From JAPXRI01 sp033813635 (GTDB lineage: Bacteria; Bacillota; Clostridia; Oscillospirales; QAMX01): 64,000 nucleotides of DNA. A program made the translations under genes and the position numbers. The DNA lies in contig JAPXRI010000001.1 of NCBI GenBank assembly GCA_033813635.1, positions 1 to 64,000 of the forward strand, given 5' to 3'. The notes under the pieces were generated by a model. That model saw nothing but the letters and a program-made list of their open reading frames with translations. It did not search any database and was not told where the DNA came from. The stretch's first letter is position 1, and every line of letters begins with the position of its first letter. This document shows, piece after piece, positions 52,218-60,724 of this stretch.

Positions 52218-52730
52218 TCAGCCAACTTTTACACCGTTGACAAGAAGGAAGGAAATCAGCAGAGCGAAAACGGCGTAGGTTTCGACAAGTCCGGCGAATA
52301 TAAGGCCCTTTGTAGACTCTTCGGGGCGCTTCGCGGCAATCTGCAGCGAAGCCGCGGCGACTTTGGCCTGGCTGATAGCAGAGTGGTATCCGACGATCGC
52401 GGCCGGCAAAGCGGCGAAGAAAAGACTTGCGCCCTGCGCTATCGTGATATCGGCATAATTGACGTCTCCGCCAAACAGTCCGATCTTGACCATAATCATA
52501 AACGCGATGATCAAACCATATATACCCTGTGTGCCCGGAAGAGCCTGAAGAATAAGCACGCGGACAAACTTCGACGGATCTTCCGTCACGATCCCGGCGC
52601 CCATTTCGCCGACCATGCCGACGCCTCTCGCGCTTCCGATACCCGCCATCAGTAAAACAAAGGCCGCGCCGAAAAGCGCTATATTTCCGCCCTGAAAAAT
52701 CGTCTCAAGCAGCTTTACAAACTCGTTCAT
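52218..52730 (-). CDS. ntpK: V/A-type ATPase rotor subunit K with Na+-site residues
   Basis: A 170-residue proteolipid with two helical hairpins (four membrane helices). In Enterococcus hirae NtpK the Na+ ligands are Leu61, Thr64, Gln65, Gln110 and Glu139. The corresponding residues here appear to be Leu64, Thr67 and Gln68 (LPGTQ), Gln121 (SAISQAKVA) and Glu150 (GLVETYAVF). The second hairpin carries the essential Glu, the first does not, so one ion site exists per four helices. This points to Na+ rather than H+ coupling. Confidence 0.95.
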   Translation of the reverse strand: MNEFVKLLETIFQGGNIALFGAAFVLLMAGIGSARGVGMVGEMGAGIVTEDPSKFVRVLILQALPGTQGIYGLIIAFMIMVKIGLFGGDVNYADITIAQGASLFFAALPAAIVGYHSAISQAKVAAASLQIAAKRPEESTKGLIFAGLVETYAVFALLISFLLVNGVKVG

Positions 52731-52733
52731 TTT

Positions 52734-54686
52734 TTATTCCTCCCTGATAATATTCACGTATTTTGTACTGAGCGCCAGCGGCTTGAACGCCCTGCCGCCC
52801 CCCTCGTAAAACCTGCCGAAATATTCGATATATTGCAGCCTGCTTGTGTGAACATATGAACCGAGCAGGTTGAGAGCAATATTGAGCGCGTGGCCGATGA
52901 GAAAAACCACAAAAAAGAAAATCGTTCCGCCTATGCCAAATCCGGGAAGCGCACCCATTGTGTTTACCACGTTCGCGACCACCGCCGTCGAGAGGCAAAG
53001 CGCGAGCAGCCTCGAATAAGACAAAAGGTCCGACAAATATCCGGAAATTCCGTACAGCGCCAAAAGGCCGTTGAGCAGCTTTCCGATGCCTTTTTTCCCG
53101 AACGAACCGCCTATACCCACCATCACGGCGCCGGCCAGCGCTACATATTTGCCAGCCGCCGGGAACTTAAACAGCAACCCGATGCCGGCAAACAGCACAT
53201 ACCATGAGTAAATGCCGAAAATCGCTCCTTTGTAGTCCTTTCGCTTGATCCTGCGCAGCGATTCCAGAAACATTGCGGTAAAAATCTGAATGCCGCCGAT
53301 TATGTAGGAGATGACCATCATCTTTATCGGCTCGTTTATCGGGTCCACCAGTGTGGGTACTACAACTTCCCTGCCAAACAGCCCGCTCGAAATCACGCTC
53401 ACAGCGTTGCCGAACCAGCTTCCGAACACCGCGCCCCAAATAACCGTCGATATCCCGCAGTACATGAACATTGTGAGCATGTTTTTCGTCGAGCCGCTGG
53501 GCTTTGTCTTTTTCAGCATAAAAAGGCAGCCCAGGAACAGCAATATACCGTACGCCGCGTCCGAGAGCATGATGCCGAACATGATGAAGTAAAACAACGC
53601 CATCGTCGGGTTCGGGTCGATAAACGAGCCGTACGCGGGCATACCGTACATCGCGGTAATCTCGCTGAACGGCTCCACCACTTTGGGATTGTCAAGCCTG
53701 ACCGGAACGTCGTCTTCCGGGCCCGGCGTCTCCAGCGAGTAGGCGCAGCCCAGGCGCTCAAAAAGGTTAACGGCTTCCTTTTCGCGCGTCTCCGGAAGAT
53801 AGCCCTCGAGAAGGAACGTGTTTTCTGTCAGCAGCAGGTTTTTTCTGACGTTTTCGCGCTCGGCTTCGTTCGTCAGCGCGTCGTAGGCCCGTTCCAGGAG
53901 CTCCGTTTTATCCTTGTACGCCCTGATCTCGGCCAGATACCCGTCTCTTCTCCTTGCCGCGTCCTCCGCCTCTGTTTTCAGCTTCGCAAGCCGCCCTTTC
54001 ACGGTCCCCTTCTCACCCTTGAAGGATTGCTCCGAAAACCCGTAGTTTCTCAGAATGCGGAGAAGCGTGTCGAACTCTTCGTTTCCCGCGAGCGCATAGA
54101 GATAAACCTGCTGCTTGTCCGCGTTGACGACAACCGTTCCGCCGGTTTCCACGGAATCGACGATTTCGTTTTCAAGCTTTTTAATGTCGATATATACCGG
54201 GAGCCTTCCGAAAATCAGGCGAAAGCTCTTCCCGCCGGTCATATCCATAGGAATATCAAGGTTTTCCCACGGGCGGAACGCCGCCTGTTCTGTTTCGAGC
54301 TTTCTAATTGCGGCTTTTTCCGCTTCGTATTTCTCCGAGAGCGCCTTGAGCTCTTCCGCCGCCTCGACCGCCCTGTCAATCGCTCCCGTGTCAAAGAGGG
54401 AATACTCCCTGACTCCGGGTTTCGGCGAGAATAGAGGTTTCTTCACCGGCGCGTAGGTGTCAAGAAGAGTTATCGCGTTTAGTATCGCTTCCCTTTTTGA
54501 CAGTATTTCTTCCGGTTTTCCGCAGTCCGGGAAAAGCTTTCCCTCAGCGATAAAGCTTTTTTGCTTTTCGTCAGGATTCGGGACGTCGATTTCGATAAAC
54601 CCGAGGCGCATCATTTCCGAAATGATATGCTTTCTGTCGGCCTTTAAGGCCGCCAGCGTTAATTTTTTCATCGACGCAATAGCCAT
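52734..54686 (-). CDS. ntpI: V/A-type ATPase subunit I
   Basis: A 650-residue subunit. The N-terminal half is soluble with long coiled-coil segments; the C-terminal half has about seven to eight membrane helices and contains FYFIMFGIMLSDAAYG and LSYSRLLALCLSTAVVANV, with the conserved Arg of the ion half-channels. It is the stator a-subunit. It starts four bases after the H-like subunit and ends three before K. Confidence 0.95.
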   Translation of the reverse strand: MAIASMKKLTLAALKADRKHIISEMMRLGFIEIDVPNPDEKQKSFIAEGKLFPDCGKPEEILSKREAILNAITLLDTYAPVKKPLFSPKPGVREYSLFDTGAIDRAVEAAEELKALSEKYEAEKAAIRKLETEQAAFRPWENLDIPMDMTGGKSFRLIFGRLPVYIDIKKLENEIVDSVETGGTVVVNADKQQVYLYALAGNEEFDTLLRILRNYGFSEQSFKGEKGTVKGRLAKLKTEAEDAARRRDGYLAEIRAYKDKTELLERAYDALTNEAERENVRKNLLLTENTFLLEGYLPETREKEAVNLFERLGCAYSLETPGPEDDVPVRLDNPKVVEPFSEITAMYGMPAYGSFIDPNPTMALFYFIMFGIMLSDAAYGILLFLGCLFMLKKTKPSGSTKNMLTMFMYCGISTVIWGAVFGSWFGNAVSVISSGLFGREVVVPTLVDPINEPIKMMVISYIIGGIQIFTAMFLESLRRIKRKDYKGAIFGIYSWYVLFAGIGLLFKFPAAGKYVALAGAVMVGIGGSFGKKGIGKLLNGLLALYGISGYLSDLLSYSRLLALCLSTAVVANVVNTMGALPGFGIGGTIFFFVVFLIGHALNIALNLLGSYVHTSRLQYIEYFGRFYEGGGRAFKPLALSTKYVNIIREE

Positions 54687-54690
54687 AACG

Positions 54691-55005
54691 TTAGCTTTTT
54701 ATTATCCTTTCACATATCAGCCGCGCCGCCTGTTCGATATGAGCGGCGGCCGCTTCTTTTATTTTAGCAGCTTTCTGTTCCGCCAAGGCTGCCGACTCCT
54801 TTGAGGCCTTAGCAAGCTTTTCAGCGGTCTCTTTTTCCTTTTCCTTTACGAAAGCTTCGGCTTCCGATATGATGGAACGATAAACCCTGCGTCCTTCGGT
54901 TTCCGCGGAGGAGAGCAGCTGGTTTATTTTCGCCGCGGTTTCGGAGCGGAGCATGTCTGCTTCGCTCTCCGCCTCCAGGATTTTTTTGATTTCACTGGTG
55001 GACAT
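54691..55005 (-). CDS. V/A-type ATPase peripheral stalk subunit H-like protein
   Basis: A 104-residue, almost entirely helical, Ala/Glu/Lys-rich coiled-coil protein (ETAEKLAKASKESAALAEQK) opening the operon. Size, composition and position match the H (NtpF-type) stalk subunit that pairs with E. Such coiled coils lack strong motifs, so the call rests on context. AAGGATG precedes the ATG. Confidence 0.82.
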   Translation of the reverse strand: MSTSEIKKILEAESEADMLRSETAAKINQLLSSAETEGRRVYRSIISEAEAFVKEKEKETAEKLAKASKESAALAEQKAAKIKEAAAAHIEQAARLICERIIKS

Positions 55006-55081
55006 CGGTTAACATCCTTTCGTTTTATCGCTATTTTCAACAGCAGGATAAAACAATGCCTTTATATAACATATATAATCT

Positions 55082-55110
55082 ATTTTAACAAAAATACAAA
55101 TTATTGTCAA
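55082..55110 (-). promoter_or_regulatory. Promoter of the V/A-ATPase operon
   Basis: TTGACA (55110-55105) and TAAAAT (55087-55082) lie exactly 17 bases apart in an AT-rich stretch, about 75 bases before the first ATG. Confidence 0.8.
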
Positions 55111-55148
55111 GTTATATTCGCAGGCGGAAAATTGTTTATTTTGTCATT

Positions 55149-56180
55149 TTAATAAATTTTAAATCTCGTAGACGCAATATATCTTCCCCCGTTTTTGTGG
55201 TTATTGTAATAATACGCGGTCAGCATGCTTCCGTCCGGCATCGCGGTTATTCGGGTATAGCCGAGGTCAAAATTTCCGCCGTCGTCTCTCAGAATAAAAT
55301 CCTTGCTCCAGGTGCGGCCTTCGTCCCCGGAATACCTGAATCTGACGCCGCACGGCTCGTCTCGGTAACCGTAGGCGAGATACAGTATGCCGTCAACGCT
55401 CATCTTCATCGCGGGCGGCGTGGAGTGCTTAAATTCCGCGATGTATTTGTCAAATTCCCATGTCTTTCCGAGATCGCCGCTTATGTACTGGGTGAGCCGT
55501 GCGCCGCGGTTCGGGTTGTCAAATCTGTCCTCTTCCCTGAGGACCGCGATGATATCGCCGTCCTTTCTGCGGTATGACGCCGGCATAATCGTAAAGCCGG
55601 GGGGCTCGGGGCCGATATACGATAGGAATTCGAATTTTCCTCCGCCTTCGCTTATTTTCGCACAGGCCGCTCTCCCCTCGTAGCCGTCCGACTTCGGGCA
55701 GGCAAAAAACAAAAGTGCTTCGCTGTTCGAGAGCGGCAAAATCTCTGTCCTCGCCGAAATACCTGTCAGCCCCATCGACGGCGTCGTAAACGGGCCGACC
55801 CAGGAGCGGCAGCGGTCCTTCGAGTAGAAAAACGGCGAAATGCTGCCGGCGTGTACGCCCATCGGCACGAAGCGTATCGCCGTCTCGGGATCGAGAAAGT
55901 CAAGCTCACCGTTGAAGTCCCGTATGGTCTCGCGCTTTAACGATGCGATTTCCGGGGGCGCTTCGAAGCTCCAAGTCAGCCCGCCGTCGAGAGATCTGCT
56001 CTGGCGGTTATAACTCGGTTTTTCGAAATCGATTTTATGGCCTTCGACGTTCTTTTTCTCAAGCGTTCCCTGGGTAAAGCCCACAACGATTTCTTCTCCG
56101 AAGCTCCATATCCCGTTGTTCGCGGGCCATCCGGCAAACATCCCGTCCTCTTTATACACATCTGTGTTTCTTATCTGCAT
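55149..56180 (-). CDS. Sialidase-fold (BNR/Asp-box) protein
   Basis: A 343-residue beta-propeller protein with four Asp-box repeats: SLDGGLTWSF, SKDRCRSWVG, SGDLGKTWEF and SGDEGRTWSK. Asp boxes are structural and do not prove sialidase activity; the Arg triad of true sialidases cannot be assigned with confidence. No signal peptide is seen, so a cytoplasmic location is likely. The start at 56180 (MQIRNTDVYK) has AAAGGAGG at eight bases; two further in-frame ATGs upstream are less well placed. Confidence 0.8.
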   Translation of the reverse strand: MQIRNTDVYKEDGMFAGWPANNGIWSFGEEIVVGFTQGTLEKKNVEGHKIDFEKPSYNRQSRSLDGGLTWSFEAPPEIASLKRETIRDFNGELDFLDPETAIRFVPMGVHAGSISPFFYSKDRCRSWVGPFTTPSMGLTGISARTEILPLSNSEALLFFACPKSDGYEGRAACAKISEGGGKFEFLSYIGPEPPGFTIMPASYRRKDGDIIAVLREEDRFDNPNRGARLTQYISGDLGKTWEFDKYIAEFKHSTPPAMKMSVDGILYLAYGYRDEPCGVRFRYSGDEGRTWSKDFILRDDGGNFDLGYTRITAMPDGSMLTAYYYNNHKNGGRYIASTRFKIY

Positions 56181-56255
56181 TAACATACCCTCCTTTAATT
56201 TCGGCAAAGATTCGCTGAAAATAACCTCGCTCCTCAAGATATTATTTATGAAATT

Positions 56256-56285
56256 ATTCTATCATAAAGCCTGTTCGCAGGTCAA
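56256..56285 (-). promoter_or_regulatory. Promoter of the minus-strand sialidase-fold gene
   Basis: TTGACC (56285-56280) and TAGAAT (56261-56256) lie 18 bases apart. It is divergent from the promoter at 56337. Confidence 0.6.
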
Positions 56286-56336
56286 TCAAATATCGCCCGG
56301 TTAAACCGATATTTTGCCGCGGCGGGTATCGCGCGC

Positions 56337-56365
56337 TTGAAACTTATATCCGCCTGTGTTAATAT
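56337..56365 (+). promoter_or_regulatory. Promoter of the sialidase-ahcY-esterase operon
   Basis: TTGAAA (56337-56342) and TAATAT (56360-56365) lie 17 bases apart. The leader to the ATG at 56424 is about 55 bases and ends in CTGGAGGAAAACA. Confidence 0.65.
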
Positions 56366-56423
56366 ATTCCGGTAGACAAAAGGATGCGGTGATTATAAAT
56401 AATAATAATACTGGAGGAAAACA

Positions 56424-57452
56424 ATGAAAGCGGCAAAAATAAAAATACTGAAAAGCGAGCTGATCTATCATGTCGGCTTTGAAAAAGCGCCGTCCTGTCA
56501 CGCGTCTACGCTCGTTAAAATGAGCGACGGCCGTCTGGCGGCGGCATGGTTTGCCGGTACCGGCGAAAGCCACCCCGATGTGCGCATTTGGTTTTCCGTT
56601 CTAAATGGAGATAAATGGGATGTCCCCCGTCCGCTCACGCCGGACGACGGCGTCGCCGACTGGAACCCGACGCTTTTCCGAGCCGAAAACGGCCGGCTCA
56701 TACTGATTTATAAATCCGGTCTCGAGCCGAGCAAATGGCATTCGATGGTGATCACTTCGGACGACTGCGGTGGCACCTGGACGGAGCCGCGCGATCTCGT
56801 TGCCGGCGATCCCCTCCCCCGCGGACCGGTCAAGAATAAAATGGTGCGGTTATCGAACGGCAGGATCATCGCTCCGGCCTCCGATGAAATCCCGGACAGG
56901 CGCTGGGGCGCGTTCTTTGACCTTTCGGACGACGGCGGCGAGACCTGGACGCGCACCAGGCACCTTGCTGTCACGTTCCCCGGAGAGGATCTGGTCCGCG
57001 AATTCCCGGACGGCATTCCCCTCAAGGTCTTTGGGCTGATTCAGCCGACCGTGTGGGAATACCCCTACGGTTCCGGCAGGCTGCGCATGTTCGCGCGCTC
57101 AGGCTTTGGCTGGATTTACCGCGCTGATTCCGACGATTTCGGTTCAACCTGGTCGGTCGCGCGGGCTACCACCCTGCCGAACAACAACAGCGGCATCGAC
57201 GCTGTAATGTCCCCCGACGGAGTTCTGGCGCTGGTTTACAACCCGGTAGGCAAAAACTGGGGACCCCGCTACCCGATCGCGCTTGCGCTGTCCTCCGACA
57301 ACGGCGAGAGCTTCTGCGATTATGTCGAGCTTGACACCGAGGAGGGCGAATACTCCTATCCCGCGATTATCTGCGAGGGCAGAAAGCTGTTCATAACCTA
57401 CACTTACAAACGCGCTTCGATCAAGCATGTCGAGGCTGAAATCATTCTTTAA
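56424..57452 (+). CDS. Predicted neuraminidase-like (sialidase-fold, COG4692-type) protein
   Basis: A 342-residue beta-propeller protein with ASTLVKMSDGRLAAAWFAGT at the N terminus, Asp boxes such as TSDDCGGTWTEP and LSDDGGETWTRT, ADSDDFGSTWS and SSDNGESFCD, and IQPTVWEYPYGSGRLRMFAR. This pattern fits the COG4692 predicted neuraminidase group, now thought to include varied glycoside-active proteins. It lacks a signal peptide. It heads a five-gene plus-strand operon and is transcribed away from the other sialidase-fold gene. Confidence 0.85.
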   Translation: MKAAKIKILKSELIYHVGFEKAPSCHASTLVKMSDGRLAAAWFAGTGESHPDVRIWFSVLNGDKWDVPRPLTPDDGVADWNPTLFRAENGRLILIYKSGLEPSKWHSMVITSDDCGGTWTEPRDLVAGDPLPRGPVKNKMVRLSNGRIIAPASDEIPDRRWGAFFDLSDDGGETWTRTRHLAVTFPGEDLVREFPDGIPLKVFGLIQPTVWEYPYGSGRLRMFARSGFGWIYRADSDDFGSTWSVARATTLPNNNSGIDAVMSPDGVLALVYNPVGKNWGPRYPIALALSSDNGESFCDYVELDTEEGEYSYPAIICEGRKLFITYTYKRASIKHVEAEIIL

Positions 57453-57475
57453 ATTTACAGCAAAGAGGAAAATCC

Positions 57476-58738
57476 ATGTATACAAAAAACGGATGCGAAA
57501 TCTGCGACATCTCGGCGGCGCCTTCCGGCCGGGATAAAATAAACTGGGTCATCCCGGTGATGCCCGTTCTAAACGCGATCAGGGCGCGCTTTGAGGCAGA
57601 GAAACCTCTGGTGGGACTGAACGTCTCGATCTCGATCCACCTCGAGGCGAAAACTGCGTATTTTGCCCATGTGCTCAGAAGCGGCGGGGCCAACGTGTTC
57701 GTCACCGGCTGCAACCCGCTTTCGACGCAGGACGACGTCGCGGCGGCGCTTGTGTCGGATGGCTTCACAGTCAACGCGGTACACGGCGCTTCGCCTGAGC
57801 AGTATATGCGCCACCTTGAAAAAACGCTCTGCTGCGCACCCGATATCATCGTCGACGACGGCGGAGATCTGCTCGAAATTCTTCATGATTCCAGGCCCGA
57901 CCTCGCTAAAAATGTGCTCGCCGGCTGCGAGGAGACGACGACCGGCGTACACCGCATGAGGGCGAGAGCCGCCGCCGGCAAGCTCGCGTTTCCGATGATC
58001 GCCGTAAACGATGCGAAGAGCAAGCACCTTTTCGACAACCGCTATGGGACCGGCCAGAGCGTTTGGGACGCGATCATGCACACCACAAACCTTATGGTTA
58101 CCGGGAAAACCGTCGTTGTTGCGGGGTACGGCTTTTGCGGCAGGGGCATCGCCAAAAACGCGAAGGGCATCGGAGCGAACGTCATCGTTACCGAGGTCGA
58201 CCCCCACGCCGCGCTCGAGGCGCTGCTTGACGGGCACCGTGTGATGCCGATGCTCGACGCCGCGCCGCTCGGCGATATCTTCATCACCGCCACCGGCTGC
58301 AAAAACGTGATTACGGGAGAACACTTCCCGCTTATGAAGGACAACGCGATCTTATGCAACGCCGGGCATTTCGACGTCGAGGTGGACATCCGCGCGCTCA
58401 AAGAGCTCGCCGTCAAGGTCTTTGAACGTAAGCCGAACATCACCGGCTTTACGCTTTCAAACGGCAGAACGATAAACGTGCTCGGCGAGGGCAGGCTCGT
58501 CAACCTCGCTGCGGGCAACGGGCACCCCGCCGAGATTATGGACATGAGCTTCGGTCTCCAATCGCTCTGTGTCGAGTATATCGCGAAAAATCATAAGTCG
58601 CTGAAAAAGGGCGCCGTTATAGATGTGCCCGACGAGCTCGACGCACAGGTCGCCGACATCAAGCTTGCATCCCTCGGCGCCGCGCTCGACGTTCTATCCC
58701 CGGAGCAGAAAGCATATCTATCTGGGTGGGAAGTCTAA
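57476..58738 (+). CDS. ahcY: Adenosylhomocysteinase (S-adenosyl-L-homocysteine hydrolase)
   Basis: A 420-residue enzyme of the short form. FITGCNPLSTQDDVAAAL-type, DDGGDLLEILH and EETTTGVHRM are substrate-site signatures. Lys and Asp lie in AVNDAKSKHLFDNRYGTGQS, and the NAD-binding loop is VVAGYGFCGRGIAKNAKG. It splits S-adenosylhomocysteine into adenosine and homocysteine using bound NAD. Many Firmicutes use the Pfs/LuxS route instead, so its presence between a sialidase-fold gene and a phosphoesterase gene is notable. It lies 23 bases after the upstream gene. Confidence 0.95.
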   Translation: MYTKNGCEICDISAAPSGRDKINWVIPVMPVLNAIRARFEAEKPLVGLNVSISIHLEAKTAYFAHVLRSGGANVFVTGCNPLSTQDDVAAALVSDGFTVNAVHGASPEQYMRHLEKTLCCAPDIIVDDGGDLLEILHDSRPDLAKNVLAGCEETTTGVHRMRARAAAGKLAFPMIAVNDAKSKHLFDNRYGTGQSVWDAIMHTTNLMVTGKTVVVAGYGFCGRGIAKNAKGIGANVIVTEVDPHAALEALLDGHRVMPMLDAAPLGDIFITATGCKNVITGEHFPLMKDNAILCNAGHFDVEVDIRALKELAVKVFERKPNITGFTLSNGRTINVLGEGRLVNLAAGNGHPAEIMDMSFGLQSLCVEYIAKNHKSLKKGAVIDVPDELDAQVADIKLASLGAALDVLSPEQKAYLSGWEV

Positions 58739-58762
58739 AATCTATCCGTCAAGGTCAATGAA

Positions 58763-59629
58763 ATGATATTGATATTAGAAAAGAGAAAAAAAACAAAAAA
58801 ATGGGTGGCGGTCCTATGCGCCGTCGTTGTCCTTCTTGCGGTATGCGCGTATTTTGCGTTGGACAACCGCCTGTCGGTAACTAAATACACTGTTTCGTCG
58901 GACAAGATCCCGATTTCCTTTGACGGGTACAAAATCGTGCAGCTTACGGACCTGCACTGTGCGCGTTTCGGCGAAAACCAGCAAGAGCTTGTAGAGCAAA
59001 TCGCAGTGCTCTCGCCCGATCTGATTGTTTTCACCGGCGATATGATAGACCAATATCTTCTGGATTTTGACCCAATCGAGGAGCTCTGCAGTGCGCTTTC
59101 CGAGAAGTACCTCGTGCTCGCCATCTGGGGGAACCATGAAAAGGCTCTCTCCTATTCTGATTTTGAGAAGATGAAAAAGCTCTATCGGCAATATAACATA
59201 GAGATACTCTACGGAGACACGGCGTACATCGAGCGCGGCGGGAGCTGTATCGCAATCTCCGGCGCGGACGATCCGGCCTGCTGGAACGACGACGCCGTCG
59301 TTTTTGTCAACGAAAACGGCATCGGCGTGTATCCGGCGGAGGGTTTATACAACATCCTTCTCTATCACCGCGCGAATATATTTCCGGCTCTCACCGATCT
59401 CGGCTTCGATCTGATTCTGGCCGGGCATATGCACGGAGGCCAGATACATATTCCGTTAGCCGGCGGATTGATTTCGCCGACGATGCAGTGGTTCCCGAAA
59501 TACACCGCCGGGCGATATGACGAGAACGGCACGAAAATGATTGTGGGCAGAGGCCTCGGAAACGCGATTAAGGTGCCGCGAGTCTTCAACCCGCCCGAAA
59601 TCGTATCAATCACACTGAAAAGCACTTGA
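58763..59629 (+). CDS. Membrane-anchored metallophosphoesterase (YkuE/YaeI-like)
   Basis: A 288-residue protein with an N-terminal membrane helix (WVAVLCAVVVLLAVCAYFAL) that would place the catalytic domain outside the cytoplasm. Motifs in order are LTDLHCARFG, FTGDMIDQY, WGNHEKAL, YHRANIF and AGHMHGGQIHIPL, the class of YkuE and YaeI (LpxH-unrelated phosphoesterases). The substrate is unknown; lipid or nucleotide phosphodiesters are possible. It lies 24 bases after ahcY. Confidence 0.88.
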   Translation: MILILEKRKKTKKWVAVLCAVVVLLAVCAYFALDNRLSVTKYTVSSDKIPISFDGYKIVQLTDLHCARFGENQQELVEQIAVLSPDLIVFTGDMIDQYLLDFDPIEELCSALSEKYLVLAIWGNHEKALSYSDFEKMKKLYRQYNIEILYGDTAYIERGGSCIAISGADDPACWNDDAVVFVNENGIGVYPAEGLYNILLYHRANIFPALTDLGFDLILAGHMHGGQIHIPLAGGLISPTMQWFPKYTAGRYDENGTKMIVGRGLGNAIKVPRVFNPPEIVSITLKST

Positions 59630-59650
59630 CATATAAATGGAGGAACGATT

Positions 59651-60697
59651 ATGCCCGCCGACAAAGCTTATGATTTAAGACCGTATCTTAACGCGATGTA
59701 CGATCGCTCAGCGCAGTCCTTCGCAATAAAACCCTCGAGCGCGGACAGGCTCCTATCCGCGCAGGCTGTGCTGCGTGAAAAGCTTATTGCCCTTTTGAAC
59801 CTGCCGGTTTACGGTCCATCAGGAGACAAGCCAAAGGCCGAAAGGGTCTCCTTCGAGGTCTGCGACGGTTATTCGCTCGAAAAACTCAGCCTCGAGATCG
59901 CTCCGTCGCTCACCGTACCGCTCTATCTTCTGCGCCCGCTCAACGCGGAAGGCCCGACTCCGGCCGCGCTGGCGCTGAACGGGCACGGGCGCGGCGTCTG
60001 CGACATTCTCGGCCTCGACGACCCCTGTGGAAGGCCCGAGGGCGGTAATTACCAGAAACAGTTTGCCGTGGAGCTTGTAAAACGCGGCATCACTGTGGCC
60101 GCGCCGGAGATTATAGGCTTTGGCGAGTCCAGAATACATGAGTACATGGATAAAAACGGAAACGGCGGCGACTGCTACCCGATTTCAGGCATGTCGCTGC
60201 TCTGGGGCGGCTGCACAGCAGGTCTCAGGGTGTACGAGGCTGTCCGTGTAATCGACTATCTCGAAACTCTGCCCGGCGTCGACATCGGGCGGCTCGGCTG
60301 CATGGGTATCTCTGGCGGAGGCACGCTCACCGTCAATTTAACCGCGCTCGATTCCCGCGTCAAGTGCGCGCTCGTCAGCGGGTACGCAAATTTCTATAAA
60401 GACAGCATTTACCGGGTGCACCACTGCATTGACAACTACATACCCGGAATCCTGCAGTACGCGGAGATGCCGGACATTCTATCCCTTATCGCGCCCCGCC
60501 CGCTCCTTATCTCAAGCGGCTCGCAGGACAATATTTTCCCGGTCTGGTCCACGAAACGCGTAGAAAGCCGCCTGCGCGAAATATACGCCTGCTTCGGCGC
60601 CGAAGAAAAACTTCAATTCGACTACTTCGAGGGCGGGCATATGATCTCGGGCGAAATCCTCTTCGACGCGATGCGGGATATGCTTCAAAGCCTTTGA
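59651..60697 (+). CDS. Alpha/beta hydrolase, acetyl xylan esterase/dienelactone hydrolase-like
   Basis: A 348-residue protein with an alpha/beta-hydrolase core. The nucleophile Ser is in CMGISGGGTLT (GxSxG), with a probable Asp in SGSQDNIFP and His in EGGHM near the C terminus. ALNGHGRGVCDI marks the oxyanion region. The long N-terminal part and the overall length fit the carbohydrate-esterase-type abhydrolases. No signal peptide is seen. It may remove acyl groups from sugars taken up by the cell; this is inference from the operon. Confidence 0.8.
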   Translation: MPADKAYDLRPYLNAMYDRSAQSFAIKPSSADRLLSAQAVLREKLIALLNLPVYGPSGDKPKAERVSFEVCDGYSLEKLSLEIAPSLTVPLYLLRPLNAEGPTPAALALNGHGRGVCDILGLDDPCGRPEGGNYQKQFAVELVKRGITVAAPEIIGFGESRIHEYMDKNGNGGDCYPISGMSLLWGGCTAGLRVYEAVRVIDYLETLPGVDIGRLGCMGISGGGTLTVNLTALDSRVKCALVSGYANFYKDSIYRVHHCIDNYIPGILQYAEMPDILSLIAPRPLLISSGSQDNIFPVWSTKRVESRLREIYACFGAEEKLQFDYFEGGHMISGEILFDAMRDMLQSL

Positions 60698-60724
60698 AAG
60701 TCGTTTGTTTAGAAGGGTGACAGG

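Noticed and set aside
57569..58324. A 251-residue minus-strand frame
   Set aside because: It is antisense to adenosylhomocysteinase and has no recognisable motif.
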